From Pictodentalium vernedei (taxonomy: Eukaryota; Mollusca; Scaphopoda; Dentaliida; Dentaliidae), in contig CM062292.1 of assembly GCA_031216915.1 (NCBI GenBank), positions 74,878,956 to 74,942,955 of the forward strand: 64,000 bases of DNA. The letters are read 5' to 3'. The position numbers and the translations under genes were made by a program. The notes below the pieces were generated by a model. That model was not told the DNA's origin, ran no database searches, and worked only from the letters and a program-made list of their open reading frames with translations. Below, in pieces: positions 11,355 to 22,554 of this stretch (position 1 is the first letter of the stretch; each line of letters begins with the position of its first letter).

Positions 11355-11819
11355 TAGTCACTTGGCGAGAAGAAAGACAAGAAGTACGGTTACGCCCATT
11401 TCTAGGATGATAAAAGCAAATTCTCCATCTTTTCGCAAATCAGATGGCGTATAAAAGTCTGAAAGTTGGGACATAGGGCCGAGGGAGTGTAGGGTGCAAC
11501 GAATGCTAGTAACAATCAGAGCTTATTTGCACAATGTCTTGTCAACATAATTGAAAGTGTGTATAATCTGGCCTTGACGCCGAAGTTCTTCGTTGATCCA
11601 GTCGGTTCACTCTGACCCTTTCGAATCCATTGGGCTTGGGTAGCTTAGAACTCTTCTATAACCTTATCATAGCGCTTCCGTTCGGCGTCGAACCCTGAGC
11701 TTCATAACGTTGAGAAGAGGTAATTGGATTCACAGATGGCAAGTGCGTTCACCAGGGCACCCCGACCAGCACCACAAGAGCAACTATTGCTACCGTAACA
11801 ATATATATTGTAGTAGATT

Positions 11820-12137
11820 ATTTCAATATATCATATGACTCGTCCGTTTTGTTCACTTTAAAACATTTGATATTTTGTTTTCATATTAATCAGTGATAAT
11901 TAAAGCCTTCCGTCAATTTCATTGGACAATTTCAAGACTAGACAATTTGATTGGCTGAACAAAATGCAACTGGGCCACATTTTCATAATTTGCATAATTA
12001 GAGTTGGGAGCTTCCATTGGTCAATTTCAAAACTGGACAATTTGATTGGCTAAACAAAATACACCTGGGTCACATTTGCATAATTTCAGTAGGGAGAATT
12101 TACGTTATCTGTCCTATTTAGGGTGGGTTATATTGTA
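11820..12137. repeat. Dispersed repeat A (TCATATGACTCGTCCG)
   Basis: Starts TCATATGACTCGTCCGTTTT and contains two diverged internal copies of a unit with GACAATTTGATTGGCT and ATTTGCATAAT. Copies occur at 21435 and 43404 in the same orientation, and at 46243 reversed. In three of the four places it is directly followed by a TTAA element and repeat C, forming a composite. Confidence 0.75.
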
Positions 12138-12316
12138 TTAATCTTTTACCTGCAAGAAAAACGCCATTCATTTTTTTCATATTTTCACTTTTTGCTTCCA
12201 AAACATAGGTTATGACCCCTCATTAGAACGAAGCAAAAAATGAAATGAAAATTTTTAGTTATACGGGGACGTTTTTTCCAAGTGCCGTCTGCAACTCAAG
12301 TTAGGTGATGGGTTAA
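12138..12316. mobile_element. TTAA element, subfamily 3, core deleted
   Basis: TTAATCTTTTACC on the left and GGTGATGGGTTAA on the right. Only half of the palindromic core is left, so the copy is 179 bp rather than about 225. Subfamily 3 is recognised by TTGCTTCCAAAACATAGG and AGTTATACGAGGATG-like sequence. Confidence 0.75.
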
Positions 12317-12344
12317 AAAGTCCTACTAAGTGGGTAATTTGTGG

Positions 12345-12522
12345 GTGTGTGCGTCATATGATAAATAGAATATGAAATGAGTGTTTTGCTCATATAATAT
12401 TTATGAAACTCATCCGAATTTTTCCTTTTGGGCTCGTCAGAGGCTCGCCAAAACGGAAAATTCTTAGACTCGTTTCATAAATATTGTATGAGAAAAACAC
12501 TCATTCCATATCCTCTATATAT
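12345..12522. repeat. Hairpin repeat C (AATATGAAATGAGTG)
   Basis: Left arm AATATGAAATGAGTGTTTT .. TTTATGAAACT; right arm AGTTTCATAAATATT-like .. AACACTCATTCCATAT. The turn is rich in GGCTCGCC. Copies are at 23770, 43975 and 45905. Confidence 0.75.
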
Positions 12523-12662
12523 CGGATGGTATTTTACTCCCATCGCTATTTTGAAAAGGCGCACATAGCCCATGGCCAAGCCAAATACCACAGGCGAGTG
12601 GTTGGCCATATTCAGTAGCATATTTTTGTCTGCGACCGGAGAAAAAAACATCGTTATTACCA

Positions 12663-13977
12663 TTACTGCGTATAGAAGGGGCCAGGTCTAACTTTTAAAT
12701 TTACATCAGACCCTTGGTGTTTAGCATCACATTGTGCATATGTGCTAGACTCGGGGACTGGTACCGCTGGTGACGTTCTACGAGGTGTCGCTCGTTGGGT
12801 CAGCAGCCATATGCCCTCTTTAACTACGCAACCGCCAAAAATGTGTCCAGACTTGTGGTGGTTTCTGCCACCGTTCCTGACTTCTCGCACTATTATGTTG
12901 TCCAGACAAGTCAATATTTGTCTCCTCGCCATTCCCATGTATTGCAGACTTAGCTCACGTAACCCTTTCCGCCCAGCGCCCATCCGCTTCTTCATCACCT
13001 CTGGCCAACGGGTTCATTTTCAAGTTTGAGATTTCCAGGCGAGGCTCTCACCCTCAGCGTCCCCAGTATGGAAATCCCCACATTTGTTGACGCATTGTCT
13101 GACATTATCTGGTGTAGTTACTGGACAAACATGTCCAGATTGGCATTGTTTGGCTGTTGTCAGGGCTGCAGATAACGGACTTAGGTATATGCAATACTTG
13201 TGGGACGTATCACACGTCGCCGTTCTCAGCGCATGCCAAACAAATGGGCAAAAATCTATAGGCTGCGCCGCATATAACTGTAAGACTGCGGTGACCACAG
13301 TTTTCGTTGCCGCAACGCCCAGTCGCGCTCCATACCTTATGTAAAGCCTCAGAATTTTTTCGTCGTCTATGAGGTCGATCTGATCAGCTGATAGGAAATA
13401 TTGTTTACTTTGCACCCCCTCCCTCCCCCGCAGAAGAAGACGGTCTAGAAGTTCCTTGAAGTTTATGTTGCAGATGTCGAGTTTCTTAAAACGGAACAGT
13501 TACACTAACCTTCTCACTTTGTGAAACGCTATGGTCGTCCGCCTCCTGAGACTCAAATATTTGTAAAACCCGAAACACAAAATAGAAGCCTAGCATGATG
13601 AGACAGCAAGTATTGAAATAACAAACAAACGTTCTGTGCACGTGCTTGTTTATGATACCACGTATCAAACACCTTACAAGCAGCTGGCTGATAAGATCTG
13701 ACTTGCAGCTTAGCATGCTAAACGTGGTTCTGGACAATGGCTGGGGCACTGCCGCGCATTCTTGACGTGAATAATTTACATCGCTATTCCGAAGACATTC
13801 TTCGAAACTGTTAAGGTCTTTGCAGTGAAATAAAGCACCCCATCGGGCCTGCTCTCTTAGGTCTCTCGGGACAGAGTTTATTTTTATGTCAACGCCCACA
13901 TATCTTGCTCTGCAGCCACCAGAACCCAGCTCTGATAACATGTCCTGTTTCTTAATAAAAGCTTTGAGGCAAGGCAA
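12663..13977 (-). other. Three consecutive minus-strand open frames, gene-like, function unknown
   Basis: Three frames of 163 (13977-13486), 131 (13415-13020) and 111 codons (12998-12663) lie head to tail on one strand in sequence of higher GC than its surroundings. The first has Cys-rich stretches and a hydrophobic segment (about residues 120-140). A donor-like AAG|GTTAGT sits near its end, and an acceptor-like TTTCCTATCAG near the start of the second. I recognise no domain. It could be a small host gene, an unknown element or chance; it abuts the virus-like remnant to the right, which reads on the same strand. Confidence 0.3.
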
Positions 13978-14097
13978 TCACAGTGTACAATGTTCTCCCT
14001 GGAAGAGGTTGTAGAAGTCCCGCAAATAATTGCAGAGGCGCTCTCTCAGATACACGATATAAATTTTGCCCTCCGACCAGATCCATTAGAAGGCCTG

Positions 14098-15082
14098 TTA
14101 CGTTTTATTATATCTGATTATTGTGTAGAGGATCAGTATGTGTCTGAAAGTGCCTCGAACCTGCTCACATTCAAACCTTTCTCTTCGCCTCCTGTCTCGC
14201 CGTAGATGATTTCTGATTGAGCATCTGGGTGATACTTGATAGAATCGATAAAGCGAGGCATAGCGCCCTTTGTCCATGTTAAGTTGGGCGTCAATGATCA
14301 CATATATGTAGGTGTTTAATGCTCTGATTTTTCCAGTGGCCTTGGTGATCTAAACTATGACTCCCTTGCTCGCATTTTCAATCCTTCATCCTCTGTCGTG
14401 AAGCAAGTAGTCATCAATCGACCGCATGTCAAACCACAGACCGAATTTAGTGGTCGAGGACTCACTCGGGAAGACAGCCGCTTGCGCCAGGTCCTTTGCG
14501 ACTATCGCTACCCCGGAGTGACGTTTTCTGACTGGTAAGTCGGCAGACTGTTTTTAGCTTCCTCCCACTACTGGACGGCATCCTCTGGCTGTAGGGCTGG
14601 TTGGGTAACCCCTCAATGACGACCTCGACCTTTTGGATCTTAAGGTTGTATAAAGATGCGGTATCGCAAGCGTTAGCAGCACCCATCTCAGCCAGATCCT
14701 CGAAGAGCTTTAGAATACCCTTCAAGCTTCTCGCTGATATTCGCGTCGCTCTTATCCTTGGAGATTTTGCGACGTTATAGGGTACCATCGAAGAGGATGG
14801 CAATGAGTCCTGCGTACTGGCTGCGAATCAGTCTAACCAGGCTTGGCAAGGTAACATGAAATACTCCAAACTGGTATTATGATCCTGTACTTGGCAACAG
14901 TATTGTCTGTGGTCTGGATAACTCCAATGAAGGTCATTGAAGGTCAGTTCATACTCTAACCTGCTCCTGAGAACACCCTGATAGAAGAGCGTGGGGACTC
15001 GCCATAAGTTTGAAACCCAGGATACCAAGAGCCTGTTGCAGTATGCTTCAGCAATGGCCTGTGTCTGAAGTGTCCTTATCAC
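14098..15082 (-). pseudogene. Decayed virus-like or large-transposon protein region
   Basis: Minus-strand frames at 15082-14828, 14803-14462 and 14301-14098 appear to be successive pieces of one protein interrupted by frameshifts and stops. Their order and local motifs resemble an uncharacterised protein family that I associate with virus-like or Polinton-like elements of aquatic invertebrates. That association is from general recall and weak. No polymerase, integrase, protease or terminal repeat was identified nearby. The region is broken and not expressible as one protein. Confidence 0.35.
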
Positions 15083-15284
15083 ACGAGTTGACCCATAGTT
15101 TCCTTACGTTCCCAACGTACGAGGTATCGATTCCTTGGTACATCACATTATTGCGTTAATGACGGCCTTCCATAATTCGGCGTAGAAATTTACAATTTCG
15201 CTGATTTACGTTCTAATTCCTAATCGGAATTAAACAACTCAAACCCATCTGGAAGGGGTACACTATTAACACACAAGCGCCGAA

Positions 15285-16985
15285 AGTAATCTAAACCACG
15301 TTTGACTGCCATATGAAGAAGCCATTGCAGAAGGACCAAAAAAAAAAAAAACTGTTATAAAAGTGGATCGGGTCAAAAACAAGCCATTGTTGCAGAAAAC
15401 CAGACATCGAAAATTCTATTTTTCTGGGTGAAACCTCTGTGTCTAACTCGAATACATCGGGCAGGGTACAAATGTTATGAAAAGAAACTGCGGCCATTTT
15501 CGATTTTACGGTCGAGATTCTCTATGTTCAACGCGAACCCTCGGGGGGGGGGGGGGGGGGTAGAAATTAATTAAAATTACAAAAGGGCTTAAAACCTATT
15601 ACAAAAGTGGGGACCTCTTATAAAAGAGCTAAAATTTATTACAAAAGCGGGGACCTCTTACAAAGGGCCAAAAAACTATTATAAAAGTGGGACATTTTAC
15701 ATAGATGAAAAATCGAGAAAACGCACGATTCTCTTTCTAATTACCAAAGGGGAGGGCGAATCGTGTGAAATATACAAGAAATTGACGCCGAAAACCAGGC
15801 ATCGAAATTTTCTGCCAATTTCGGACAAGTTCGATATTATGGTTGAAATTCTCTATGTTCAACTCGAACCCTCTGGGCAGCTATCAAATGTTATGAAAAA
15901 AAAAACTTTTGAAAAATCGTGTTTTCTTGTCAGAAGAAGAACTTATTGCAAATAGGCGAAAAAACTATTACAGAAGTGGGTACCTCTTACAAAAGAGGGA
16001 CCTTTTACACAGTTGAAAAATCGAGAAAAGCACGATTTTCATTTAGATTCCTAATGTGGACCACGAATCAGGTCAAAAACAAGCTATTGACGTGGACAAT
16101 CAGACATCGAAAGTTTCTGCCAATTTCGGCCACACACTAAAAACTGAAGTGTTAAAACTGACAGTTTCAAGGTGTTAAACCCATTCTAACTCTTAGGGTT
16201 TGATTTTAACACTCAAAGTGCAATGCTTTAAGCACTTAGACATTACAATCGTCAGACATCTGAAACTTGAATGGATGGCACTTCCCATGCGTCTAGCATT
16301 GGTGGTTCTTCCAGAATCGTCCATAATTTGATTTGCGCTTGGTGGGTACATAATTAAAAGGCCACAACGCAGATGACGCGGATCAGGCTCGAGAGTTCGA
16401 GCCTGATCCGCGTCATCTGCGTCGTTTCCTTTTAAGTGTCGCGACATTACACTTGTCAAGTGGTATTATTGTAACACCTGTCAAGTTCTGGGATATCTAC
16501 ACTTGAACAAAGTGCTAGTTCAGCACTTAGTAAGTGTTAAATACAGCACTTCAAGTGTAGTTTTTAACACTTTAGTTTTTAGCGTGCTAGTTCGATTTTA
16601 TAGTCAAAATTCTATGTGTTCAATTCGAACCCTCTGGGCAGCTATCAAATGTTATGAACAATACTTCGAAATTAATTAAAATCATGTTTCCCGGTCAGAA
16701 AAAGAAATTATTACAAATGGGCGAGAAAGCTATTAAAGAAGTGGGGACATTTTTTAAAAAGGCCAAAGAAATATTACAAAAGTGGGACATTTTACCCAGA
16801 TGAAAAATTGAGAAAACGCACGATTTTCGTTCTAATTACGAAAGGGGGGGGGGGGGGGGGGGGGGCTCGAATCGGGACAAAAACAAGCCATTGACGCAGA
16901 AAACCAGGCATCGAAATTTTCTGCCAATTTCAGTCAAGTTCGATTTTACGGTCGAGATTCTCTATCGGAGGATCATATACTATAG
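15285..16985. repeat. Tandem array of about four units, 300-400 bp
   Basis: Units repeat AAAACAAGCCATTG, CATCGAAATTTTCTGCCAAT, TTCGATTTTACGGTCGAGAT and GGGCAGCTATCAAATGTTAT; starts are near 15370, 15770, 16070 and 16870. G18 and G22 runs lie inside (15543-15560, 16844-16865). One unit is split by the element at 16131-16586. Confidence 0.75.
16131..16586. mobile_element. Miniature DNA element F, CACACTAAAAACT ends
   Basis: Inverted ends CACACTAAAAACTGAAGTGT and ACACTTTAGTTTTTAGCGTG. The core hairpin has GATGACGCGGATCAGGCTCG arms. Numerous ACTTGAAGTG-like subterminal motifs are present. It interrupts a tandem unit between CAATTTCGG and AGTTCGATTTTA, which shows insertion. Related copies lie at 36971 and 61447. 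Confidence 0.8.
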
Positions 16986-17457
16986 TCGACGCCCTGTCTG
17001 TCTGTCAAATGGTTTCCGGATGATAACTATCCGTAGGTTTATAACCACATATTACAGGTTGGGATTGATAATGAGCTTGGTCCTTGTCAAACTATCGGAA
17101 GGCTTTACCAGCGGCAGTGGGTGTCTGGCACAAAGGGTTATGTACCCGGGGCACATCGCTCTTCAAATCCTCCGCACACTGTCGACTAGTCCACATTGCG
17201 ATGAATGACACGTGAAGTTTGGCTTTGATCGCCTGTTGCGTGTGGTGCCATTTCTCGTGGCTTCAAATTATTCAAACAAAAAAACGTATGAGCTGGGATA
17301 ACGTATATATATTGTATTGTAACTGTACAATGAAATTTTGCAACCCCCTCCACCCTTTATTATCCCAATAATTCCATAGTGAGAATGCCCGTCGTTCACA
17401 TATAATTCAAATGCACAGTAATTCTCCTGGAAGCCGTCATGAAGTTAACTTAGGTAT
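16986..17457. other. No gene recognised
   Basis: Mixed intronic sequence. The open frames are short and unconvincing. Confidence 0.45.
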
Positions 17458-17705
17458 TTATTTATATATTTATTGGTGTTTGAAGGTCACAAATTTATGC
17501 ACAATGGCTAATCGTGACCGTGACAGTTTTACGGGTGGAAGAAGCCGGAGTACCCGGAGAGAACCGCCGAGCAACGACGAGCAACTGTCAGCTCCTCAAC
17601 ATTCTAATTCTGTTCAAGCTCCACTCAAGCAGGGTTACAGCAGTTGAGACAAGGTCACCATCGACGTGCAATACGCCTTAGTACACGGAGTCATCGTGTC
17701 CCCAA
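17458..17705 (-). mobile_element. SINE fragment (body and tail)
   Basis: Minus-strand copy with the (AATA)n tail side at the left, CTCCGGGTACTCCGGCTTC in the middle and GGCGTATTGCACGTCGATGG near the right. The head is missing. Confidence 0.75.
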
Positions 17706-18021
17706 TGAAGATAAGATAAGATATTTTAATTCAATATCAACAAAGACAAATGACTAGAAAATCACGCTTGGCAGTGGGGGGGGGGGGGGGGGGGGGAGTT
17801 ATAGCCACCCTCGGCGTTCGGGGAGCATCTGTTGGCTATGCCAACTCATTGTCCTTGCCTCGTGAAATATGTGGAGGATCCTGGATGTGGAGGCCCTTGG
17901 GAAACTGCGAAGCTTGTCCAGTCCTAAATCTGGCCTTGTTACTCAGGGGACGACAACAACGAGCCCACTTGTTACATCAAAACAGGTTATCGTGAGTGCC
18001 AAATCGAACAACAACTCTTAC
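17706..18021. other. Intron downstream of exon C, with a G21 run
   Basis: Twenty-one G at 17776-17796, otherwise undistinguished sequence leading to the exon donor. Confidence 0.5.
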
Positions 18022-18112
18022 CTCCATAGTCAACTTCCCAGTTTCTGTTCAGATCGACTCCATAGCAGTTGTTTATCTCCTCGTGAAGATGACGGTTTTT
18101 TCTCCAGTTTCT
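18022..18112 (-). CDS. Zinc carboxypeptidase (M14A) exon with GVDLNRNW segment
   Basis: A 91-nt exon reads RNWRKNRHLHEEINNC then YGVDLNRNWEVDYG plus one base of the next Gly codon. WRKNR corresponds to the family's WRKTR, which contains the transition-state Arg (Arg127 of bovine carboxypeptidase A). NR of DLNRNW corresponds to Asn144-Arg145, which bind the substrate C-terminal carboxylate. The acceptor follows CATTGTTTTAG and the donor is G|GTAAGAG. The single leftover G joins GA of the next exon to rebuild Gly, as expected for a phase-1 intron. The surrounding introns are 20.8 and 16.0 kb. Confidence 0.92.
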
Positions 18113-18390
18113 CTAAAACAATGAGTTAAGTGTAGAATAAGAAAGACAAGTAAAGCGAAGTAAAAAGAAGAAATTACAATCGTTGAAATTAGGGCAACGC
18201 GAATCTCTAATTTCGGGTTAAATCGATTTACGTGTCCCCTATTAACACCAGAGGTCATCCTCAAATGTTTGTTATTTATAGTTATTTCTTAGAAGTCGGG
18301 AGTCGCGAGTTTTCTTGCCTGGTGTGTAATACGGCAGATAATCTGGCAGTGACGGTTCGGATATCTTTGAGCTGGGGAAATTAAAGACTG

Positions 18391-18455
18391 AGCCGGTGCT
18401 TCTAGTCAAGTGTCGTCTGCCTGAATAGGCAGACGACACTTGACTGGAAGCACCT
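18391..18455. repeat. Short hairpin, AAGTGTCGTCTGCC arms
   Basis: GTCAAGTGTCGTCTGCCT and AGGCAGACGACACTTGAC meet at GAAT. GTCGTCTGC is also a subterminal motif of the TTAA family, so it may be a remnant of a related element. Confidence 0.6.
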
Positions 18456-19333
18456 GCTTTACGGTAAGTTTTTCGCGGTATGTCATATTCAATAAATTCA
18501 TTCTGATTCCCTGAATTCTAAGAGTTAAAATTGAAAAAAAAATCAGGTTGTTGAGTTTGTTCTTGATGTTAAGGATACGGGTCAGCGATGTCATTACTCT
18601 GAGGCAGATAATCAACAGATACGAACGACACTGTATAGGAATGAGTGACATCCGGTGCCTGACAAACATCGGAGGTCAGCTCGCGTGAGTTGGGTGAAGC
18701 GTAAGTGATACATTAGTCTCTAGATCAGGTCAGTTTTATTAAAATTAATACTTTATTACATATTCAATTATATTTTATCAATATAGTGGATAAATGTGAC
18801 ATTTTAAGGGACCTCCGATGTTTGACGTGACCTCCGGTATTAAGCGGAACCCCCAATTCCATATCGAATCGGGCAAAGTATGTGGAGCCGAATTGAAGCG
18901 AATCTCGAATCGAATTTCACGACACCGTAAATACTGTCAGTCTCCATTGAAGTATTGGTTACAGGCCGTCGTAGTTTGATCAATATTCTTAAATACAGGT
19001 ACCATCATCAAATATCAATACAGTAAAAAAACACAAGGTATGATACTTTCCGGAACGATATTTTTAGAAAAATGCAAAATAACAAATAATGTACTGATTT
19101 TGATTAAATAAACGACACCTACTTGCGAAAAGCATATCCTTACAACCTTAACGACATCTAATTTGTCTAAATTTGCTTTTTCTCACATAATTTAGTAAAC
19201 TTTATCACTTCAGTCGATATGAGCCACGATCAACGACTCGTTGTTTCCGGTTTGCAATGCGGCGAATATTTCGACTGGCTACTATATTTGGAATGTGGAA
19301 ATTCCTGAAAAATTGCGTTAACATTTTTAATTT
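18456..19333. other. No gene recognised
   Basis: AT-rich intronic sequence without convincing frames or repeats. Confidence 0.45.
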
Positions 19334-19458
19334 TGACCAATGAGAAAGCGACGAAAATTTCGCAGATTATCTACAAACCCCAGGGACACCATATCCATAC
19401 CTTCCCCAACTCAACATTTCGATCTGCGGGATGTGTCTCACCTTATATAAATAACTGG
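19334..19458. repeat. Dispersed repeat, near-identical to 24328-24453
   Basis: About 125 bp from GACCAATGAGAAAGCGACGA to AATATAAATAACTGGCG-like sequence recurs almost unchanged inside the hAT-like element near 24.3 kb. Such similarity amid decayed repeats suggests recent mobility. Here it is followed directly by a hairpin. Confidence 0.7.
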
Positions 19459-19461
19459 CGA

Positions 19462-19583
19462 GGTGACATGACAACTGTTACTTATTCCGAGTTTCTTATT
19501 GGACATTCGTTATCAACCGACAAAATCGGTTGATAACGAATGTCGATTAAGGAACTCGGAATAAGTAACGGTTGTCATGTCCG
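19462..19583. repeat. Hairpin repeat, arms of about 55 bp
   Basis: GACATGACAACTGTTACTTA on the left, TAAGTAACGGTTGTCATGTC on the right; the turn is CGACAAAATCGG. Confidence 0.75.
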
Positions 19584-20528
19584 CACCTGGCGACATGCCT
19601 GGTTACGAACATGAAACAATTCAATATACCTTTTTTAAAATAATAAACTTAGCAGATCGCAAACATTCGTTTATTATTATTATTTTATTATTATTAAGTA
19701 ATTCTTTAACATAATAATAATTCATGAAATTTACATGACTGCTCGATGGCCATACACTCATATCGAGCTCTTTCGTATACATCAGATAAATGACCCGAAT
19801 GGTGTTTTTGCACAACGGAAATTGTATTTCCGCCAAATGGGCAGTTTTTATTCAAATTAGCGGCTTTCAAAAAATATTTTGGCATTACAGCAACCAACAG
19901 ATTTTTCGACGGACAACAAAAAATTCCGCAGACATGGACAGGGGTGGTAGCAAAACATAGCCCCCCCCCCCCCCCCCCCCCCCTTCCTCTTGGCACCTCC
20001 GATACTAGCTTCTGGCCTTTTAGCATACTTCATCACAGATACTCTGAAATTCGGCACACTTCTCAGCCACACTCCTTACAATTATCTGTTTCTACAGCAC
20101 AGAGTGCTTTGTTTTTCGGATTTCCGCCCACGATAGGAGTGATGCTAGCTTCACCATTTTTTCTTCTTTATCTTACATTTTCATCCTCATTTTATACTCA
20201 TCTTTTTGGAAAAATTTGAATATAATCTTCCAATAAAATCCATATCTCAAAACGTATTGCCATGCTGCCAAATTCACAACAGACAACCATTTCAAACCGG
20301 TATGCTTTAATTTTTTTGCGTGAAGTTAAATCTGTCAGTGTCGAACAGACGACATGAAGAACAATAAATCAGAAGCGAGGCTCAATTAAACGTGAAAAAA
20401 TATGCTCGTAAACATACCAAGTGACGTATCTGGCTGTATGATGAGGGGAATTATGCTGGTCTAAATAATGCTGGATAACGGGGTCGAGTAATGCCGCAGC
20501 ACTAGAAGCAATCAGGGGTGAGCTTGGG
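19584..20528. other. No gene recognised
   Basis: Includes an ATT-type microsatellite (19673-19696) and 23 C at 19961-19983. Glycine-rich or proline-rich frames come from the C run. Confidence 0.5.
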
Positions 20529-21293
20529 TGGATGAGTGTCAAGGACAGGATAGACTTATTGAAACTCGGTTATCTTAATTATTTGGTAAATTTTCCCGAC
20601 AGCCGAAGGTGTAAAGTAATGTTCCTGAGAATTTCCAACTCAAATATCAAGACGGGGTGGATGGTCCAAGTGAGGGAGCTAATAGAAAACTACTCATTGA
20701 AGATCTCGGACCTCGGCGTTGGGGCAAACCAGGGTAAAAAAAATCGTCAGAGAAAGGGTCATGGAGGATGGTAACCTTAATTGGCGAGAGGGGGTCAAGT
20801 CAAAGAAGTCTTTGTGTGGCCTGCGTGATAAAGAGAAGCCTAGTTTTGAAGAGTACCTTGATGGCATCTTTGGGGGGTCACTGTTGTTCAAGCTGAAGTC
20901 GCGAGCCCTGGAGCTGAGAGGAAAAATTGGGGGAAAACAGTGAAAAGGAGTGTCAGATGTGTAATTTGGGCGTGGTGGAAACCCTGGAAGACTTTCTTCT
21001 AGAATGCCCAAAATGCCAGTCTAAAAGAATAAGATTCACTGGGAGTATAATAGGGAAGTGGGGTGGGAGAATGAAGGACATGTGGTTAGTGGGAGACTCA
21101 AAGGAGAGGGTTAATATGCTAATCGGAGAGATAGAGAAGAATGGGGCAAGGGATGTCATCAAGCAGGTCGTCTCCGAGTGTTGGGAGGAGAGAAGAAGCG
21201 TGGGAAAAGGGAGGCATTTGGAAGAACAGGGGTAACCAAGGCCTTCGAGAACCGCGACAAATCAGCGGCGGGCCCAAGTGTTATTATTATTAT
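20529..21293 (+). pseudogene. LINE 3' part with C-terminal CCHC knuckle
   Basis: Frames at 20532-20774, 20719-20943 and 20927-21235 are pieces of one reverse transcriptase C-terminus: KDRIDLLKLGYLNYL, then NWREGVKSKKSLCGLRDKEK, then CQMCNLGVVETLEDFLLECP. The last is a C-x2-C-x9-D/H-x4-C knuckle, with the His replaced by Asp in this copy. The 3' UTR ends with a TTA repeat. Two sister copies (39331, 60708) retain the His. Frameshifts make it inactive. Confidence 0.82.
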
Positions 21294-21434
21294 TACGTGA
21301 ATAATCCGCGAATCTCGCAACTATCACGACTGTATAGACGCTGTTACTGACACTTTTACATCCAAATTGCTCGGTTTAGATGAAAAATATATCCCCAACA
21401 AAACTATTAGCGTGAGAAAAGAAAAAAATATTTG

Positions 21435-21678
21435 CATTTATCATATGACTCCTCTGGTTTGTTCACTTTAAAACATTTGATATTTTGCTTTCATATTAAT
21501 CAGTGATAAATAAAGCCTTCCGTCAATTTCATTGGTCAATTTCAAAACGAGACAATTTGATTGGCTGAACAAAATAAAACTGGTCCACATTTGCATAATT
21601 TGCATAATTAGAGTAGAGAGCTTTCATTGGTCAATTTTCAAAACTGGACAATTTGATTGGCTAAGCAAAATACAACTG
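21435..21678. repeat. Dispersed repeat A, partial
   Basis: Begins ATCATATGACTCCTCTGG and keeps both internal GACAATTTGATTGGCT units. It stops at AGCAAAATACAACTGG without the following TTAA element. Confidence 0.7.
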
Positions 21679-21734
21679 GAGTAGTATGTCATGTACCCGG
21701 ACAGGGAAAGGTTGGGGGACCCCGGTGGGGGACC

Positions 21735-21920
21735 CCAGAAGTGACGTCATGTCACGTGGCCTAGTGGCGCCATGTTGTGTTGTCATGGTAACCCGCGTAA
21801 GCGGCCATGTTGTGACGTCATCTCCATAGTGATACGTGTTGTTAGTGCGCATGCGCAGCGCGTGTTGTTAGGGTGATGCGTGTTTCCGTCGTCCATTTTG
21901 TATACTGGAGGCCGCCAGCT
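21735..21920. promoter_or_regulatory. Promoter-like island: two CRE, one NRF1, YY1-like and E-box motifs
   Basis: Within 180 bases there are two perfect TGACGTCA sites (21742-21749, 21813-21820), a perfect TGCGCATGCGCA NRF1-type palindrome (21846-21857), CACGTG (21753-21758), and three GCCATGTTG/CCATTTTG YY1-like motifs. CpG is locally frequent. This combination is typical of animal housekeeping promoters. No first exon is recognised on either side, so it may drive an unseen transcript or be a transposon-borne promoter. Confidence 0.45.
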
Positions 21921-22554
21921 TGGTTTCTATGGTAGCACGTGATTGCTATGTTACCTAAAGCCTACAATAGGACAGGGGTATGTTTTAGGGGTATGTTCGA
22001 TTGAATCGGAATAAATCTGATTACCACAAACAACCCGACAATCCCCCAAATCACCAAAATCCACCCAAAATCACCGAAATTGACTTTATTTCCCCAATTG
22101 ATCGGCTTAGTACGCAGTGCTATAGTACCGAGAGGGTATCGGGGGTGCATTCGACTGAAGTGGAGTAATGTTCTGGCTTAGAATTCTCCGAGAATCCCTT
22201 TTTGGATCTCTATCCCATGACGTTTTTCCCCTATTAAGAATAGCACGTAGTGCTATAGGACAAATTTACCCAGAATTCTCTGCTTCTATCTATATATGCA
22301 ATACTTTTCGTCTACCTGACCATGTTCCTTTATCCTGGAGTACCCTCCAGTTGCGTAGAAGAGCCTATTATTTGGAACAGCTTTGCTTATTATTACTATA
22401 TTTAGCTATTCTAGTCTACTCTTGTTAGTTCTGACCCTATTCCAAGTACTCTTGTTATTTCATTTATCTAGATCATTTATATAAATTATAACTAACCAAT
22501 CAGATTGCTTGATTTCCAATAACCTGTATGCAGAGTTATCTCCCTTCTGTACAA
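21921..22554. other. No gene recognised
   Basis: An 86-codon open frame (22168-22428, plus) has no recognised features. Confidence 0.4.
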
